Of a stretch of DNA of 29,658 bases, positions 15,917-23,795 are shown one piece after another (within the stretch, counting starts at the first letter, position 1; every line of letters begins with the position of its first letter). The notes under the pieces were generated by a model. The model ran no database searches, had not been told where the DNA came from, and saw only the letters and a program-made list of their open reading frames with translations. The DNA comes from Dethiothermospora halolimnae (GTDB lineage Bacteria; Bacillota; Clostridia; Tissierellales; VENL01), in assembly GCF_037577855.1 (NCBI RefSeq), contig NZ_JBAKFX010000048.1, positions 1-29,658 of the forward strand, written 5' to 3'. The translations under genes were made by a program, and so were the position numbers.

Positions 15917-15970
15917 GGGGGATTCATAATCCCCCAGCTAGTTGGTCATTAAGGAATATATGACTTTTTT
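15917..15970 (+). terminator. Double hairpin terminator region after ackA
   Basis: GGGGGAT (15917-15923) pairs with ATCCCCC (15929-15935) around a 5-nt loop but has no T-run. Next, GGTCAT (15944-15949) pairs with ATGACT (15960-15965) and is followed by six T, a short intrinsic terminator. TTAAGGAA (15949-15956) can instead pair with TTCCTTAA (15969-15976), which would disrupt the second stem. Confidence 0.6.
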
Positions 15971-15994
15971 CCTTAATAAAAATGAACTTATTTC

Positions 15995-16023
15995 TTGACA
16001 AATCTGCTGTGGCTTTATATAAT
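15995..16023 (+). promoter_or_regulatory. Perfect-consensus sigma-A promoter of DUF177-rpmF
   Basis: TTGACA (15995-16000), exactly 17 nt, TATAAT (16018-16023). This is a full match to the vegetative consensus, as expected for a ribosomal protein operon, and places the start of transcription near 16030. Confidence 0.9.
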
Positions 16024-16054
16024 AAAATTTGGCAATATTCAAGAGGTGAATATT

Positions 16055-16564
16055 ATGATAATAGATCTAACAGGTCTTCTTGATAAAACTGTTTACAAAA
16101 TAGACTTTAAAAAAGAGTTGAATATGAAAAGCATTAAGGCATGGGATAGGGAGATTCACCTAGAAAAACCTATAAGGGTTAATGGTGAAGTATATAAAAC
16201 CGATGATGGTCTTTATTTAAATGCTAATATAAGTGTTGAGTATAATAAAGACTGTGATAGATGTCTTAAAACCTTTAGTGATAAAATAGAAACAGTTCTA
16301 TCAGGGCGACTTGTAGATAAATCTAGAAGTGATGAAAGCCTAGAAGAAGACGACATTTTAGTTTCCTTTGATGGGGATGAAGTCGATATAGAGGAACACG
16401 TATTATCTACTGTATTATTATCTTTACCTATGAAATCGGTGTGTAGTGAAGATTGTAAAGGACTGTGTCCTACCTGTGGTAATGACTTAAATGAGGGACA
16501 GTGTGATTGCGATGACCATAATATAGATCCCCGTTTAGCTAAACTAAAAGAATTACTTGACTGA
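16055..16564 (+). CDS. DUF177 / YceD family protein (YlbN-like)
   Basis: 169-aa acidic protein of the YceD family, widely found upstream of rpmF and implicated in ribosome or rRNA (23S) processing in several organisms; its exact activity is not settled. CDRCL near residue 68 and the C-terminal cluster CSEDCKGLCPTCGND...CDCD show a likely zinc site. ATG 16055 is chosen: it follows GAGGTGA, while the more upstream in-frame TTG at 15995 is the -35 box of the promoter. Transcribed with rpmF (19-nt gap). Confidence 0.92.
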   Translation: MIIDLTGLLDKTVYKIDFKKELNMKSIKAWDREIHLEKPIRVNGEVYKTDDGLYLNANISVEYNKDCDRCLKTFSDKIETVLSGRLVDKSRSDESLEEDDILVSFDGDEVDIEEHVLSTVLLSLPMKSVCSEDCKGLCPTCGNDLNEGQCDCDDHNIDPRLAKLKELLD

Positions 16565-16583
16565 TAATAAGGAGGTGTTTTTA

Positions 16584-16763
16584 ATGGCAGTACCAAAGCG
16601 TAAAACATCAAAAGCAAGAAGAGATAAAAGAAGAGCTCAAACTCACAAGGCTAAAAAGGTAACTTTAGCTAAGTGCCCACAATGTCATGAGCCTAAGTTG
16701 CCTCATAGAGTATGTAAATCATGTGGACACTATAAGAATAAAGAGGTTGTAGCAGTTGACTAA
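16584..16763 (+). CDS. rpmF: Ribosomal protein bL32
   Basis: 59 aa, begins MAVPKRKTSKARRDKRRA, the near-invariant bL32 start, and ends with a zinc ribbon: CPQC and CKSC separated by a conserved HRVC loop. ATG 16584 is preceded by AAGGAGGTG; an in-frame upstream start at 16557 would overlap the end of the DUF177 gene and add residues foreign to L32. Like bL28 in this window it is a zinc-type (four-cysteine) version. A strong terminator begins in its stop codon. Confidence 0.97.
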   Translation: MAVPKRKTSKARRDKRRAQTHKAKKVTLAKCPQCHEPKLPHRVCKSCGHYKNKEVVAVD

Positions 16764-16792
16764 AAACAGTGATAATTATCACTGTTTTTTTT
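16762..16792 (+). terminator. Intrinsic terminator of rpmF
   Basis: AAAAACAGTGAT (16762-16773) pairs with ATCACTGTTTTT (16778-16789) around AATT, running into eight T. It is a near-perfect palindrome overlapping the rpmF stop codon, and separates L32 expression from the FapR-controlled genes. Confidence 0.93.
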
Positions 16793-16807
16793 ATAAAAAA
16801 TTTTAAC

Positions 16808-16836
16808 TTGAAAAATATAAACTAATAATGTATACT
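16808..16836 (+). promoter_or_regulatory. Promoter of the fapR-plsX-fab operon
   Basis: TTGAAA (16808-16813), 17 nt, TATACT (16831-16836). Expected transcription start at about 16842-16844, inside the FapR operator. Confidence 0.8.
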
Positions 16837-16841
16837 AACAG

Positions 16842-16858
16842 TTAGTACTAGGTACTAA
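16842..16858 (+). promoter_or_regulatory. FapR operator
   Basis: TTAGTACTAGGTACTAA, a 17-bp near-palindrome with TTAGTAC/GTACTAA arms, closely matching the Bacillus FapR box. It covers the predicted start of transcription, so bound FapR would block initiation. Malonyl-CoA is known to release FapR, which fits feed-forward control of this operon. Confidence 0.9.
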
Positions 16859-16885
16859 CTTCTAGTAATAATTTGAGGTGGAACT

Positions 16886-17449
16886 ATGGGAAATAAAAAA
16901 ATTTCGAAAAAAGAGAGACAAAGGAAATTAACAAAAAGACTCACAGAAGATCCCTTTTTAACTGATGAAGAATTGATGGATATATTTGGAGTTAGTATTC
17001 AGACTATAAGGTTAGATAGATTAGAGCTGGGGATACCAGAACTAAGGGAAAGGGTTAAACAAGTGGCCGAACTAAATTATTCAAAGGTAAGAGCGATAAA
17101 GGGTACAGAAATAATCGGTGAGCTTGTGGATCTAAACCTAGGTGAAAATGGTATTTCTATATTAGCAACAAATAAAGATATGGCATTTAAGAAGACCCAT
17201 ATTATAAGGGGACATCATATTTTTGCCCAAGCAGAATCTCTAGCTATGGCTGTTATAGATGCTGATGTAGCCCTAACTGGTGTTGCCAACATAAAATATA
17301 ATAACCCTGTAAAGGCAGGACAGAAGCTTATAGCAAAGGCTCAAGTTGTAAGGAAAAGAGGTAATAAATACTTTGTTCATGTTTTTATTTATGTTGAACA
17401 GGAGCAGGTTTTTAGAGGTAAATTTATTCTTGTATCTATTGATGAATAG
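16886..17449 (+). CDS. fapR: FapR, malonyl-CoA-responsive repressor of lipid synthesis
   Basis: 187 aa. An N-terminal winged-helix DNA-binding domain (about 1-60; FLTDEELMDIFGVSIQTIRLDRLELGIPELR given as FLTDEELMDIFGVS and IQTIRLDRLELGIPELR) joins a C-terminal hot-dog-fold effector domain (about 75-187; GHHIFAQAESLAMAVIDAD, ANIKYNNPVKAG, GKFILVSI). It represses fatty acid and phospholipid genes until malonyl-CoA accumulates. Being first gene behind its own operator it is autoregulated. ATG follows TTGAGGTGG. plsX begins 10 nt later. Confidence 0.95.
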   Translation: MGNKKISKKERQRKLTKRLTEDPFLTDEELMDIFGVSIQTIRLDRLELGIPELRERVKQVAELNYSKVRAIKGTEIIGELVDLNLGENGISILATNKDMAFKKTHIIRGHHIFAQAESLAMAVIDADVALTGVANIKYNNPVKAGQKLIAKAQVVRKRGNKYFVHVFIYVEQEQVFRGKFILVSIDE

Positions 17450-17459
17450 GGGGTATTTT

Positions 17460-18470
17460 ATGAATATAGTAGTAGATGCTATGGGAGGAGATAATGCTCC
17501 TAGGGCCACAGTTAGAGGATGTGTAGATGCAGCTAAGGAATATGGTGTTAATATAATCCTTGTGGGAAAAAAAGATGTAATAGAAAAGGAATTAGATAAA
17601 TATAATTATCAGGGTAATAACATTGAGATAATTGGTGCCGATGATGTAATAACAAATGAAGATAAACCTGTTAAGGCAATAAGACGGAAAAAAGATTCCT
17701 CAATGGTGGTAGGGTTGAATTTAGTAAAGGAAAATAGGGCAGATGCATTTATTTCAGCAGGAAATAGTGGAGCTCTATTAGCTGGAGGTACATTTATAGT
17801 GGGGAGAATAAAAGGTATTAGTAGGGCAGCCCTAACTACTGTATATCCTACTGAAAAGGGAATATCTTTGATGTTGGATATAGGGGCTAATACCGATTGT
17901 AAACCCTCATATTTACAACAGTTTGCCATTATGGGTTCTATATATTCACAAAAGGTTTTAGGGGTATCTAATCCTAAAGTTGGACTTATAAACAATGGGG
18001 TGGAACCTGGTAAAGGAAATGACTTAACTAAAAAGTCATATGAAGTATTAAAAGAGACTAATATTAATTTTTATGGAAATTTAGAAGCCAGAGATATACC
18101 TAAAGGATATGTTGATGTTATGGTATGTGATGGTTTTGTTGGTAATATGATATTAAAATTGACAGAAGGGTTAGCTAAATCTATATTCTCTACGTTGAAG
18201 GAAGAATTTATGAGAACTATATTGACTAAATTGGGAGCTATAATACTAAAACCGGGACTTAAAAATTTTAAAGATAAACTAGATTATACAGAGTATGGGG
18301 GAGCACCACTCTTAGGTTTAAAGGGTGGAGTTATCAAAGCCCATGGTAGCTCTAATGGAAAGGCTATAAAAAATGCTGTAAGACAGGCAAAAACTTTTGT
18401 AGAGAATAATGTTATTGAAAAAATTGAGCAGGATATAAAAGAAATGGGAGGTAACGATGGGACCAAATAA
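17460..18470 (+). CDS. plsX: Phosphate acyltransferase PlsX
   Basis: 336 aa. Converts acyl-ACP to acyl-phosphate for PlsY, the first step of phosphatidate synthesis in Gram-positives. Begins MNIVVDAMGGDNAPRATVRG, a family hallmark; also SAGNSGALLAGGTFIVGRI, DIGANTDCKP, VCDGFVGNMILKLTEG and GAPLLGLKGGVIKAHGSSN. ATG 17460 follows AGGGGGT; the in-frame ATG at 17373 would run 77 nt into fapR and adds non-family residues. Its last 14 nt overlap fabH. Acyl-phosphate from FakA (2730) enters at the same point. Confidence 0.97.
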   Translation: MNIVVDAMGGDNAPRATVRGCVDAAKEYGVNIILVGKKDVIEKELDKYNYQGNNIEIIGADDVITNEDKPVKAIRRKKDSSMVVGLNLVKENRADAFISAGNSGALLAGGTFIVGRIKGISRAALTTVYPTEKGISLMLDIGANTDCKPSYLQQFAIMGSIYSQKVLGVSNPKVGLINNGVEPGKGNDLTKKSYEVLKETNINFYGNLEARDIPKGYVDVMVCDGFVGNMILKLTEGLAKSIFSTLKEEFMRTILTKLGAIILKPGLKNFKDKLDYTEYGGAPLLGLKGGVIKAHGSSNGKAIKNAVRQAKTFVENNVIEKIEQDIKEMGGNDGTK

Positions 18471-19455
18471 TAATCTAACAGGTGTTGGTATAATTGGAAC
18501 TGGCAGTTATGTACCTGAAAAAATAATGACAAATGAGGATTTGGAAAAATTAGTTGATACAAGTGATGAATGGATAACTAAAAGAACAGGTATAAAGGAA
18601 AGACGTATACTTGATAAGGATAAAGCAACTTCTCATATGGTAATAGAAGCAGGAAAAAAAGCTATGGAAGATGCTAAGATATCTCCAGAAGATGTGGATG
18701 CTATAATAGTTACCACAGTAACTCCAGATATGGCTTTTCCATCAACAGCATGCATAGCCCAAGAGAAATTAGGATGTGTTAATGCTTCTGCATTTGATTT
18801 AGAGGCTGCGTGCTCAGGTTTTATATATGGATTATCCGTTGCCTATGGATATATAAGCTCTAATATGTATAATAATGTTTTAGTTGTTTCAGCAGATGCA
18901 TTAAGTAGAATAACAGATTGGACAGATAGAGGTACTTGTGTGTTATTTGGAGATGGAGCAGGAGCTGCTATAATAAGTAGAGTACCTGAAAATAAAGGTA
19001 TATTGTCCTTAGATATAGGAGCTGATGGAAGTGGAGCAGGCTATCTAGAGTTGCCTGCAGGAGGTTCAAAAAATCCAGCTACAATGGAGACTGTAAATAA
19101 TAAAATGCATTATTTAAAAATGGAGGGAAATGAAGTTTTTAAATTTGCTGTTAGAAAAATGAATGAAGCTTCAAGGAAGGTTATTAAGGAAGCGGGCTTA
19201 GAGTTAGAAGATATAGATTTCTTAGTGCCCCATCAGGCTAATATTAGAATAATAAATTCCTCTAGAAAAAAGCTGAAGCTGGATAAGGATAAGGTATATG
19301 TGAACTTAGATAAATATGGCAATATGTCCTCGGCTTCTATACCGGTGGCACTTGATGAGGCTATTAAGAGTAATAAAATCAAAAAAGGTGACAACGTTAT
19401 TTTAGTAGGCTTTGGTGGAGGTCTTACATGGGGATCTTGTTTAATAAGACTATAG
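18457..19455 (+). CDS. fabH: Beta-ketoacyl-ACP synthase III
   Basis: 332 aa. Starts fatty acid chains by condensing acetyl-CoA or a branched acyl-CoA with malonyl-ACP. The Cys-His-Asn triad is intact: Cys119 in EAACSGF, His259 in PHQANIRI, Asn289 in YGNMSSAS. The N-terminal GIIGTGSYVPEKIMTNEDL and the terminal GFGGGLTWGS are typical. ATG 18457 lies within the plsX end (14-nt overlap) behind GGGAGGT, indicating coupled translation. Whether it prefers straight or branched primers cannot be judged. Confidence 0.97.
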   Translation: MGPNNNLTGVGIIGTGSYVPEKIMTNEDLEKLVDTSDEWITKRTGIKERRILDKDKATSHMVIEAGKKAMEDAKISPEDVDAIIVTTVTPDMAFPSTACIAQEKLGCVNASAFDLEAACSGFIYGLSVAYGYISSNMYNNVLVVSADALSRITDWTDRGTCVLFGDGAGAAIISRVPENKGILSLDIGADGSGAGYLELPAGGSKNPATMETVNNKMHYLKMEGNEVFKFAVRKMNEASRKVIKEAGLELEDIDFLVPHQANIRIINSSRKKLKLDKDKVYVNLDKYGNMSSASIPVALDEAIKSNKIKKGDNVILVGFGGGLTWGSCLIRL

Positions 19456-19471
19456 AGTAGGAGGTCTATAT

Positions 19472-20410
19472 ATGTTGAAAACCGATTTATGCGATTTACT
19501 TAATATAAAGTTTCCTATAATTCAAGGTGGAATGGCATGGGTTGCAACTGCTGAGTTGGCACAGGCCGTTTCGAATGCAGGTGGATTAGGAGTAATAGGA
19601 TGTGGAAATGCCCCTGCAGATGTTATTAAAGAGGAGATAAGGAAGATAAAGAAAAAGACGGATAAGCCCTTTGGAGTGAATGTTATGTTATTATCTCCCC
19701 ATGTTGATGAAATCATGGATATGTTATATGAAGAAAAGGTTCCCGTTATAACTACTGGAGCTGGAAATCCAGGAAAGTATATAGATAGATTTAAAGGGAT
19801 AGGAACTAAGGTTATTCCAGTTGTGCCATCTGTAGCCTTGGCTAAAAGAATGGAAAAGGTAGGAGCAGATGCCGTAATAGTGGAGGGAACAGAAGCAGGA
19901 GGTCATGTTGGAGAGCTTACAACTTTTGTTTTAGTACCCCAGATTGTAGATGCAGTAAATATACCTGTAATAGCTGCTGGAGGTATAGCAGATGGCAGGG
20001 GTATTGTATCGGCTCTATCTTTAGGGGCTAAAGGTGTACAAATGGGCACGAGGTTTGTTTGTTCTACAGAATGTATAGCCCATGAAAATTATAAAAACAT
20101 GATAACAAAGGCTAAGGATAGGGATGCAGTGGTTACAGGAAGAAAAACGGGGCATCCTGTTAGAAGTTTGAAGAATAAATTTACTAGAGAATTTTTGAAA
20201 CTTGAAAAGAAAACAGACGACAAAAAAGAACTGGAAGAGTTTGGAGTAGGTTCTTTAAAAAAGGCTGCCATAGAGGGAGATCATAGGTATGGTTCTGTTA
20301 TGGCAGGTCAAGTAAGTGGATTAATAAAAGATATAAAAAGCTGTGAAAGTATAATAAATGATATAGTAAAAGAGGCTAATATAGTAAAAGAAAGTTTGAC
20401 TAAAATATAA
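19472..20410 (+). CDS. fabK: Enoyl-ACP reductase II FabK (FMN-dependent)
   Basis: 312 aa, nitronate monooxygenase-like TIM barrel with FMN. It reduces trans-2-enoyl-ACP, the last step of each elongation cycle, and replaces FabI; FabK enzymes are generally insensitive to triclosan. Motifs: FPIIQGGMAWVATAELA (14-30), GGLGVIGCGN, KPFGVNVMLLSP, EGTEAGGHVG near 140, IPVIAAGGIADGRG, GAKGVQMGTRFVCS. ATG follows TAGGAGGTCTATAT. Its place between fabH and fabD is the standard clostridial and streptococcal arrangement, which makes a nitronate monooxygenase unlikely. Confidence 0.96.
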   Translation: MLKTDLCDLLNIKFPIIQGGMAWVATAELAQAVSNAGGLGVIGCGNAPADVIKEEIRKIKKKTDKPFGVNVMLLSPHVDEIMDMLYEEKVPVITTGAGNPGKYIDRFKGIGTKVIPVVPSVALAKRMEKVGADAVIVEGTEAGGHVGELTTFVLVPQIVDAVNIPVIAAGGIADGRGIVSALSLGAKGVQMGTRFVCSTECIAHENYKNMITKAKDRDAVVTGRKTGHPVRSLKNKFTREFLKLEKKTDDKKELEEFGVGSLKKAAIEGDHRYGSVMAGQVSGLIKDIKSCESIINDIVKEANIVKESLTKI

Positions 20411-20421
20411 GGAGGTATATA

Positions 20422-21366
20422 ATGGGAAAGGTAGCTTTTGTTTTTCCAGGACAAGGGGCACAGAAAGTTGGTATGGGATATGATATAAGCAGAGAATATC
20501 CCGAAGCCATGGAAGTCTTTGAAAGAGCCAATGAAAGTTTACAAATAGATATTAAAGATATGTGCTTTAATGGACCAGAGGAAGAGTTAATAAAGACAGA
20601 GAACACTCAACCGGCTATATTAACAACTTCCATTGCTATTTTAGCTGTAATAAAAAAATATAATATAGATGCAGATGTTACTGCAGGTTTAAGCTTAGGA
20701 GAATATGCATCATTGGTATATAGCGGAGCAATAGAGTTTGAAGATGCTGTAAGACTTGTAAAAAAAAGAGGGAAATACATGCAAGAAACAGTACCCATAG
20801 GAAAGGGAACAATGGCTGCTATTATTGGATTAGACAGAGATGATGTAGAAGAGATAGTTAAAGAGGCAAAGGAATATGGTATAGTGGAAGGAGCTAACTA
20901 TAATTGTCCTGGTCAGATTGTTATATCTGGAGAGGTTTCTGGTGTAGAAAAGGCTTGTGAAATAGCTAAAGAAAAAGGTGCCAAAAAAGCGGTTATGTTA
21001 CCTGTAAGTGCACCGTTCCATAGTGAATTACTTAAGCCTGCAGGGGAAAAACTATTTGAGCACTTAAAGGATATTGAAATAAAAAATTTAAACAAAAGGG
21101 TAATATCTAATGTAACTGGTAAATATATAAACAGTAGTGATGAAATTAAAGGGTTACTAAAGGATCAAGTATCTAAGCCAGTACTATGGGAAGACAGTAT
21201 AAAGTTAATGCTAGATGATGGTATTGATACTTTCATAGAAATAGGTCCCGGAAAAAGCCTTAGCAGTTTTGCTAAAAAAATAGCTAAAAAAGAGGATAAA
21301 AAGATTACTACTTTTAGTGTTAGAAATTTAAAGTCTTTAGAGAAGCTTTTAAATAAGATGGGTTAG
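20422..21366 (+). CDS. fabD: Malonyl-CoA:ACP transacylase
   Basis: 314 aa. Transfers malonyl from CoA to acyl carrier protein, thereby consuming the FapR ligand malonyl-CoA. Active-site serine Ser91 in GLSLGEY, catalytic His200 in APFHSELL, and the opening VFPGQGAQKVGMG all fit. ATG after AAGGAGGTATATA, 11 nt behind fabK. Confidence 0.97.
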   Translation: MGKVAFVFPGQGAQKVGMGYDISREYPEAMEVFERANESLQIDIKDMCFNGPEEELIKTENTQPAILTTSIAILAVIKKYNIDADVTAGLSLGEYASLVYSGAIEFEDAVRLVKKRGKYMQETVPIGKGTMAAIIGLDRDDVEEIVKEAKEYGIVEGANYNCPGQIVISGEVSGVEKACEIAKEKGAKKAVMLPVSAPFHSELLKPAGEKLFEHLKDIEIKNLNKRVISNVTGKYINSSDEIKGLLKDQVSKPVLWEDSIKLMLDDGIDTFIEIGPGKSLSSFAKKIAKKEDKKITTFSVRNLKSLEKLLNKMG

Positions 21367-21376
21367 AGGTGAGTTT

Positions 21377-22120
21377 ATGAATTTAGAAGGTAAGGTTGCC
21401 CTAATAACCGGAGGTTCTAGAGGTATTGGTAAGGCAATTGCTTTTAAACTAGCTGAATTAGGAGCAGATATTGCCATTAATTACTCAAACAATAAGGAAA
21501 GAGCAGATAAGGTTGTTGAAGAAATAAAATCTATGGGAAGAGATGCTATTTCTATAAAGGGAAATGTGGCTAAAATGGAGGAAGCAAAGGACATTGTAAA
21601 AAAAACTAAGGATAAATATGATAGAATTGATATCTTAGTTAATAATGCAGGAATCACTAGGGATAATTTACTTATGAGAATGAAGGAAAAAGAATGGGAT
21701 GCTGTTATGGATGTTAACTTAAAGGGAACCTTTAACATGTCAAAATCCATAATTAGAAGTATGCTTAAACAAAAAAATTGTAGTATAATAAATATAGCAT
21801 CGGTTGTTGGTATATCAGGTAATGCTGGTCAATGTAATTATTCCGCTTCTAAGGCTGGAATAATAGGTTTTACTAAGTCTTTAGCAAAGGAAGTTGCTAA
21901 AAAGAATGTTAGGGTTAATGCAGTGGCTCCGGGATTTATTAAAACTGATATGACCGATGAATTACCCGATAAGGTTAAGGATGAGTATATTAATAGTATT
22001 CCATTAAATAGATTAGGAACCCCTGAGGATGTGGCCAATACTGTAGCTTTTTTAGCCAGTGACCTTTCAGAGTACCTAACAGGTCAAGTGTTAACTGTAG
22101 ATGGAGGTATGGCAATATAA
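21377..22120 (+). CDS. fabG: 3-oxoacyl-ACP reductase
   Basis: 247-aa short-chain dehydrogenase that reduces beta-ketoacyl-ACP with NADPH. Nucleotide loop TGGSRGIGKA (11-20), NNAGITRDNLLMRMKEKEW (89-107), catalytic Ser142, Tyr155 and Lys159 (in YSASK), and the C-terminal GQVLTVDGGMAI. ATG behind GAGGTGAGTTT, 10 nt after fabD. In this operon it is surely FabG rather than another short-chain dehydrogenase. Confidence 0.97.
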   Translation: MNLEGKVALITGGSRGIGKAIAFKLAELGADIAINYSNNKERADKVVEEIKSMGRDAISIKGNVAKMEEAKDIVKKTKDKYDRIDILVNNAGITRDNLLMRMKEKEWDAVMDVNLKGTFNMSKSIIRSMLKQKNCSIINIASVVGISGNAGQCNYSASKAGIIGFTKSLAKEVAKKNVRVNAVAPGFIKTDMTDELPDKVKDEYINSIPLNRLGTPEDVANTVAFLASDLSEYLTGQVLTVDGGMAI

Positions 22121-22154
22121 TATATACATATGATATTGAAAGGAGGTGTAATGA

Positions 22155-22385
22155 ATGGAGACATTTGAAAAGTTAAAAGAGATTATAGCTGAACAACTTG
22201 AGGTTGAAGAAAGTGAGATTGAGATCAACTCTTCTTTCCAAGATGATCTTGATGCAGACTCTTTAGATGTAGTTGAGCTTATTATGGCGATTGAAGATGA
22301 GTTTGATTTAGAAATACCTGATGAAGAGGCTGAAAAAATCTCAACTGTAAAGGATGCAGTTGACTATATTGAAAATAATGCATAG
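22155..22385 (+). CDS. acpP: Acyl carrier protein
   Basis: 76-aa acidic four-helix protein carrying growing acyl chains. The phosphopantetheine serine is Ser36 in DADSLDVVELIMA. ATG 22155 is preferred over the ATG at 22151 (out of frame) and follows AGGAGGTG by 6 nt. It receives phosphopantetheine from CoA (coaD is in this window). A hairpin lies between it and fabF. Confidence 0.98.
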   Translation: METFEKLKEIIAEQLEVEESEIEINSSFQDDLDADSLDVVELIMAIEDEFDLEIPDEEAEKISTVKDAVDYIENNA

Positions 22386-22410
22386 TAATTATATTATTAA
22401 TGAAAAGAAT

Positions 22411-22433
22411 AGGTCCCGATTTAATCGGGACCT
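22411..22433 (+). terminator. Strong hairpin between acpP and fabF, partial terminator or processing element
   Basis: AGGTCCCGAT (22411-22420) pairs perfectly with ATCGGGACCT (22424-22433) around a 3-nt loop. The following sequence TTAAAAAT is not a T-run, so termination may be weak. It may protect the abundant acpP mRNA 3' end and lower fabF relative to acpP. A TATAAT at 22463-22468 could add a fabF promoter, but no good -35 is present. Confidence 0.6.
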
Positions 22434-22484
22434 TAAAAATAGATTTGAAAACAGATGGTTTATATAATAGATACGGAGGGGTAA

Positions 22485-23726
22485 ATGATGAAGAAACGTG
22501 TTGTTATTACTGGATTGGGTGTCATTAGTCCAGTAGGTACAGGCAAAGATGAGTTTTGGAACTCCATAAAAGATGGAAAAAGTGGTATAGACACAATAAC
22601 TAGATTTGATATAGAAGATTACCCTACAAAAATAGCAGGTGAAGTAAAAGACTTTAATGCTAAAGATTATATAGATAAGAAGGAAGCAAAGAGAATGGAT
22701 CGGTTTACACAGTTTGCTGTGGCTGCAAGTAAAATGGCAGTGGAGGATTCTAATGTAGACCTAGAGAATGTCGATAAGGAAAGATTTGGGGTAATACTTG
22801 GCTCTGGAGTTGGAGGATTGGAAACTTTAGAAAAACAACATAGTAAATTAATAAATAGGGGTCCAAAGAGGGTAAGCCCATTTTTCATACCTATGATGAT
22901 AGGGAATATGGCAGCAGGACAAGTTTCCATACTGTTTGGAGCTAAGGGATGTAATGAAACTGTAGTAACTGCTTGTGCATCGGCAACAAATGCCATAGGT
23001 GATAGCTTTAAGGTTATACAAAGAGGCGATGCCGATATGATTATAACTGGTGGAGCAGAAGCTTGTATAACCCCCCTTGCACTGGCTGGATTTTCTTCTA
23101 TGAAGGCTTTATCTACCAACAATGATAATCCTAAAGAAGCCAGTAGACCATTTGATAAAGATAGAGATGGTTTCGTAATGGGAGAAGGGTCTGGAATCTT
23201 AATACTAGAGGAATTAGAGCATGCAATAGAAAGAGGGGCCAAAATATATGGGGAAGTTGTTGGATATGGTATGACTTCAGATGCCCATCATATAACCGCA
23301 CCGGCAGAAGGTGGCGAAGGTGCTGCGAGGGCTATGGAAATGGCATTAAATGATGCTGGAATTTCCTATGATAAGGTGGACTATATAAATGCCCATGGAA
23401 CTTCCACATATTATAATGATAAATTTGAAACTATGGCTATTAAAACTATATTTAAAGAACATGCAAATAAACTAAAGATAAGCTCAACTAAATCTATGAC
23501 TGGGCATTTATTAGGTGCAGCCGGTGGAATAGAAGGTTGTGTATGTGCCTTAACTCTAGATAATAACTTTATACCACCCACCATTAATTTCAATGATGGA
23601 GGAGAGGATTGTGATCTAGACTATGTTCCAAATGAAGGCATTGAAAAAGAAGTAAATTATGCAATGTCAAACTCCCTTGGTTTTGGTGGACACAATGCTA
23701 CTATATTAGTTAAAAAATACAAATAG
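22485..23726 (+). CDS. fabF: Beta-ketoacyl-ACP synthase II
   Basis: 413 aa. Elongates acyl-ACP with malonyl-ACP. The Cys-His-His set is complete: Cys164 in VTACASATNA, His304 in NAHGTS, His341 in MTGHLLGAAG. Opens KKRVVITGLGVISPVG and ends NSLGFGGHNATILVKK. Two adjacent in-frame ATGs (22485, 22488) follow GGAGGGG; either could be used. After NAHGTST the usual proline is replaced by tyrosine (STYYNDKFE). The acetyl-CoA carboxylase genes and fabZ, often next in clostridial operons, are absent; rnc follows after 303 nt and a terminator. Confidence 0.97.
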   Translation: MMKKRVVITGLGVISPVGTGKDEFWNSIKDGKSGIDTITRFDIEDYPTKIAGEVKDFNAKDYIDKKEAKRMDRFTQFAVAASKMAVEDSNVDLENVDKERFGVILGSGVGGLETLEKQHSKLINRGPKRVSPFFIPMMIGNMAAGQVSILFGAKGCNETVVTACASATNAIGDSFKVIQRGDADMIITGGAEACITPLALAGFSSMKALSTNNDNPKEASRPFDKDRDGFVMGEGSGILILEELEHAIERGAKIYGEVVGYGMTSDAHHITAPAEGGEGAARAMEMALNDAGISYDKVDYINAHGTSTYYNDKFETMAIKTIFKEHANKLKISSTKSMTGHLLGAAGGIEGCVCALTLDNNFIPPTINFNDGGEDCDLDYVPNEGIEKEVNYAMSNSLGFGGHNATILVKKYK

Positions 23727-23737
23727 TTTTTATAAAG

Positions 23738-23772
23738 GCTAGTTACACTTTGTAACTAGCTATATTTTTATT
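23738..23772 (+). terminator. Intrinsic terminator of fabF / fab operon
   Basis: GCTAGTTAC (23738-23746) pairs with GTAACTAGC (23752-23760) around a 5-nt loop, followed by TATATTTTTATTT. Confidence 0.88.
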
Positions 23773-23795
23773 TCATATCAGTCAACTTTTATATA

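Noticed and set aside
15995..16054. TTG start for the DUF177 gene at 15995
   Set aside because: This TTG is the -35 hexamer of the perfect promoter, so it would be upstream of the transcript.
17373..17459. Earlier ATG for plsX inside fapR
   Set aside because: Adds a hydrophobic leader foreign to PlsX and overlaps fapR by 77 nt; MNIVVDAMGGDN is the family start.
22667..23242. Open frame of 191 codons antisense to fabF
   Set aside because: Same reasons: a shadow of a strongly conserved gene with no independent support.
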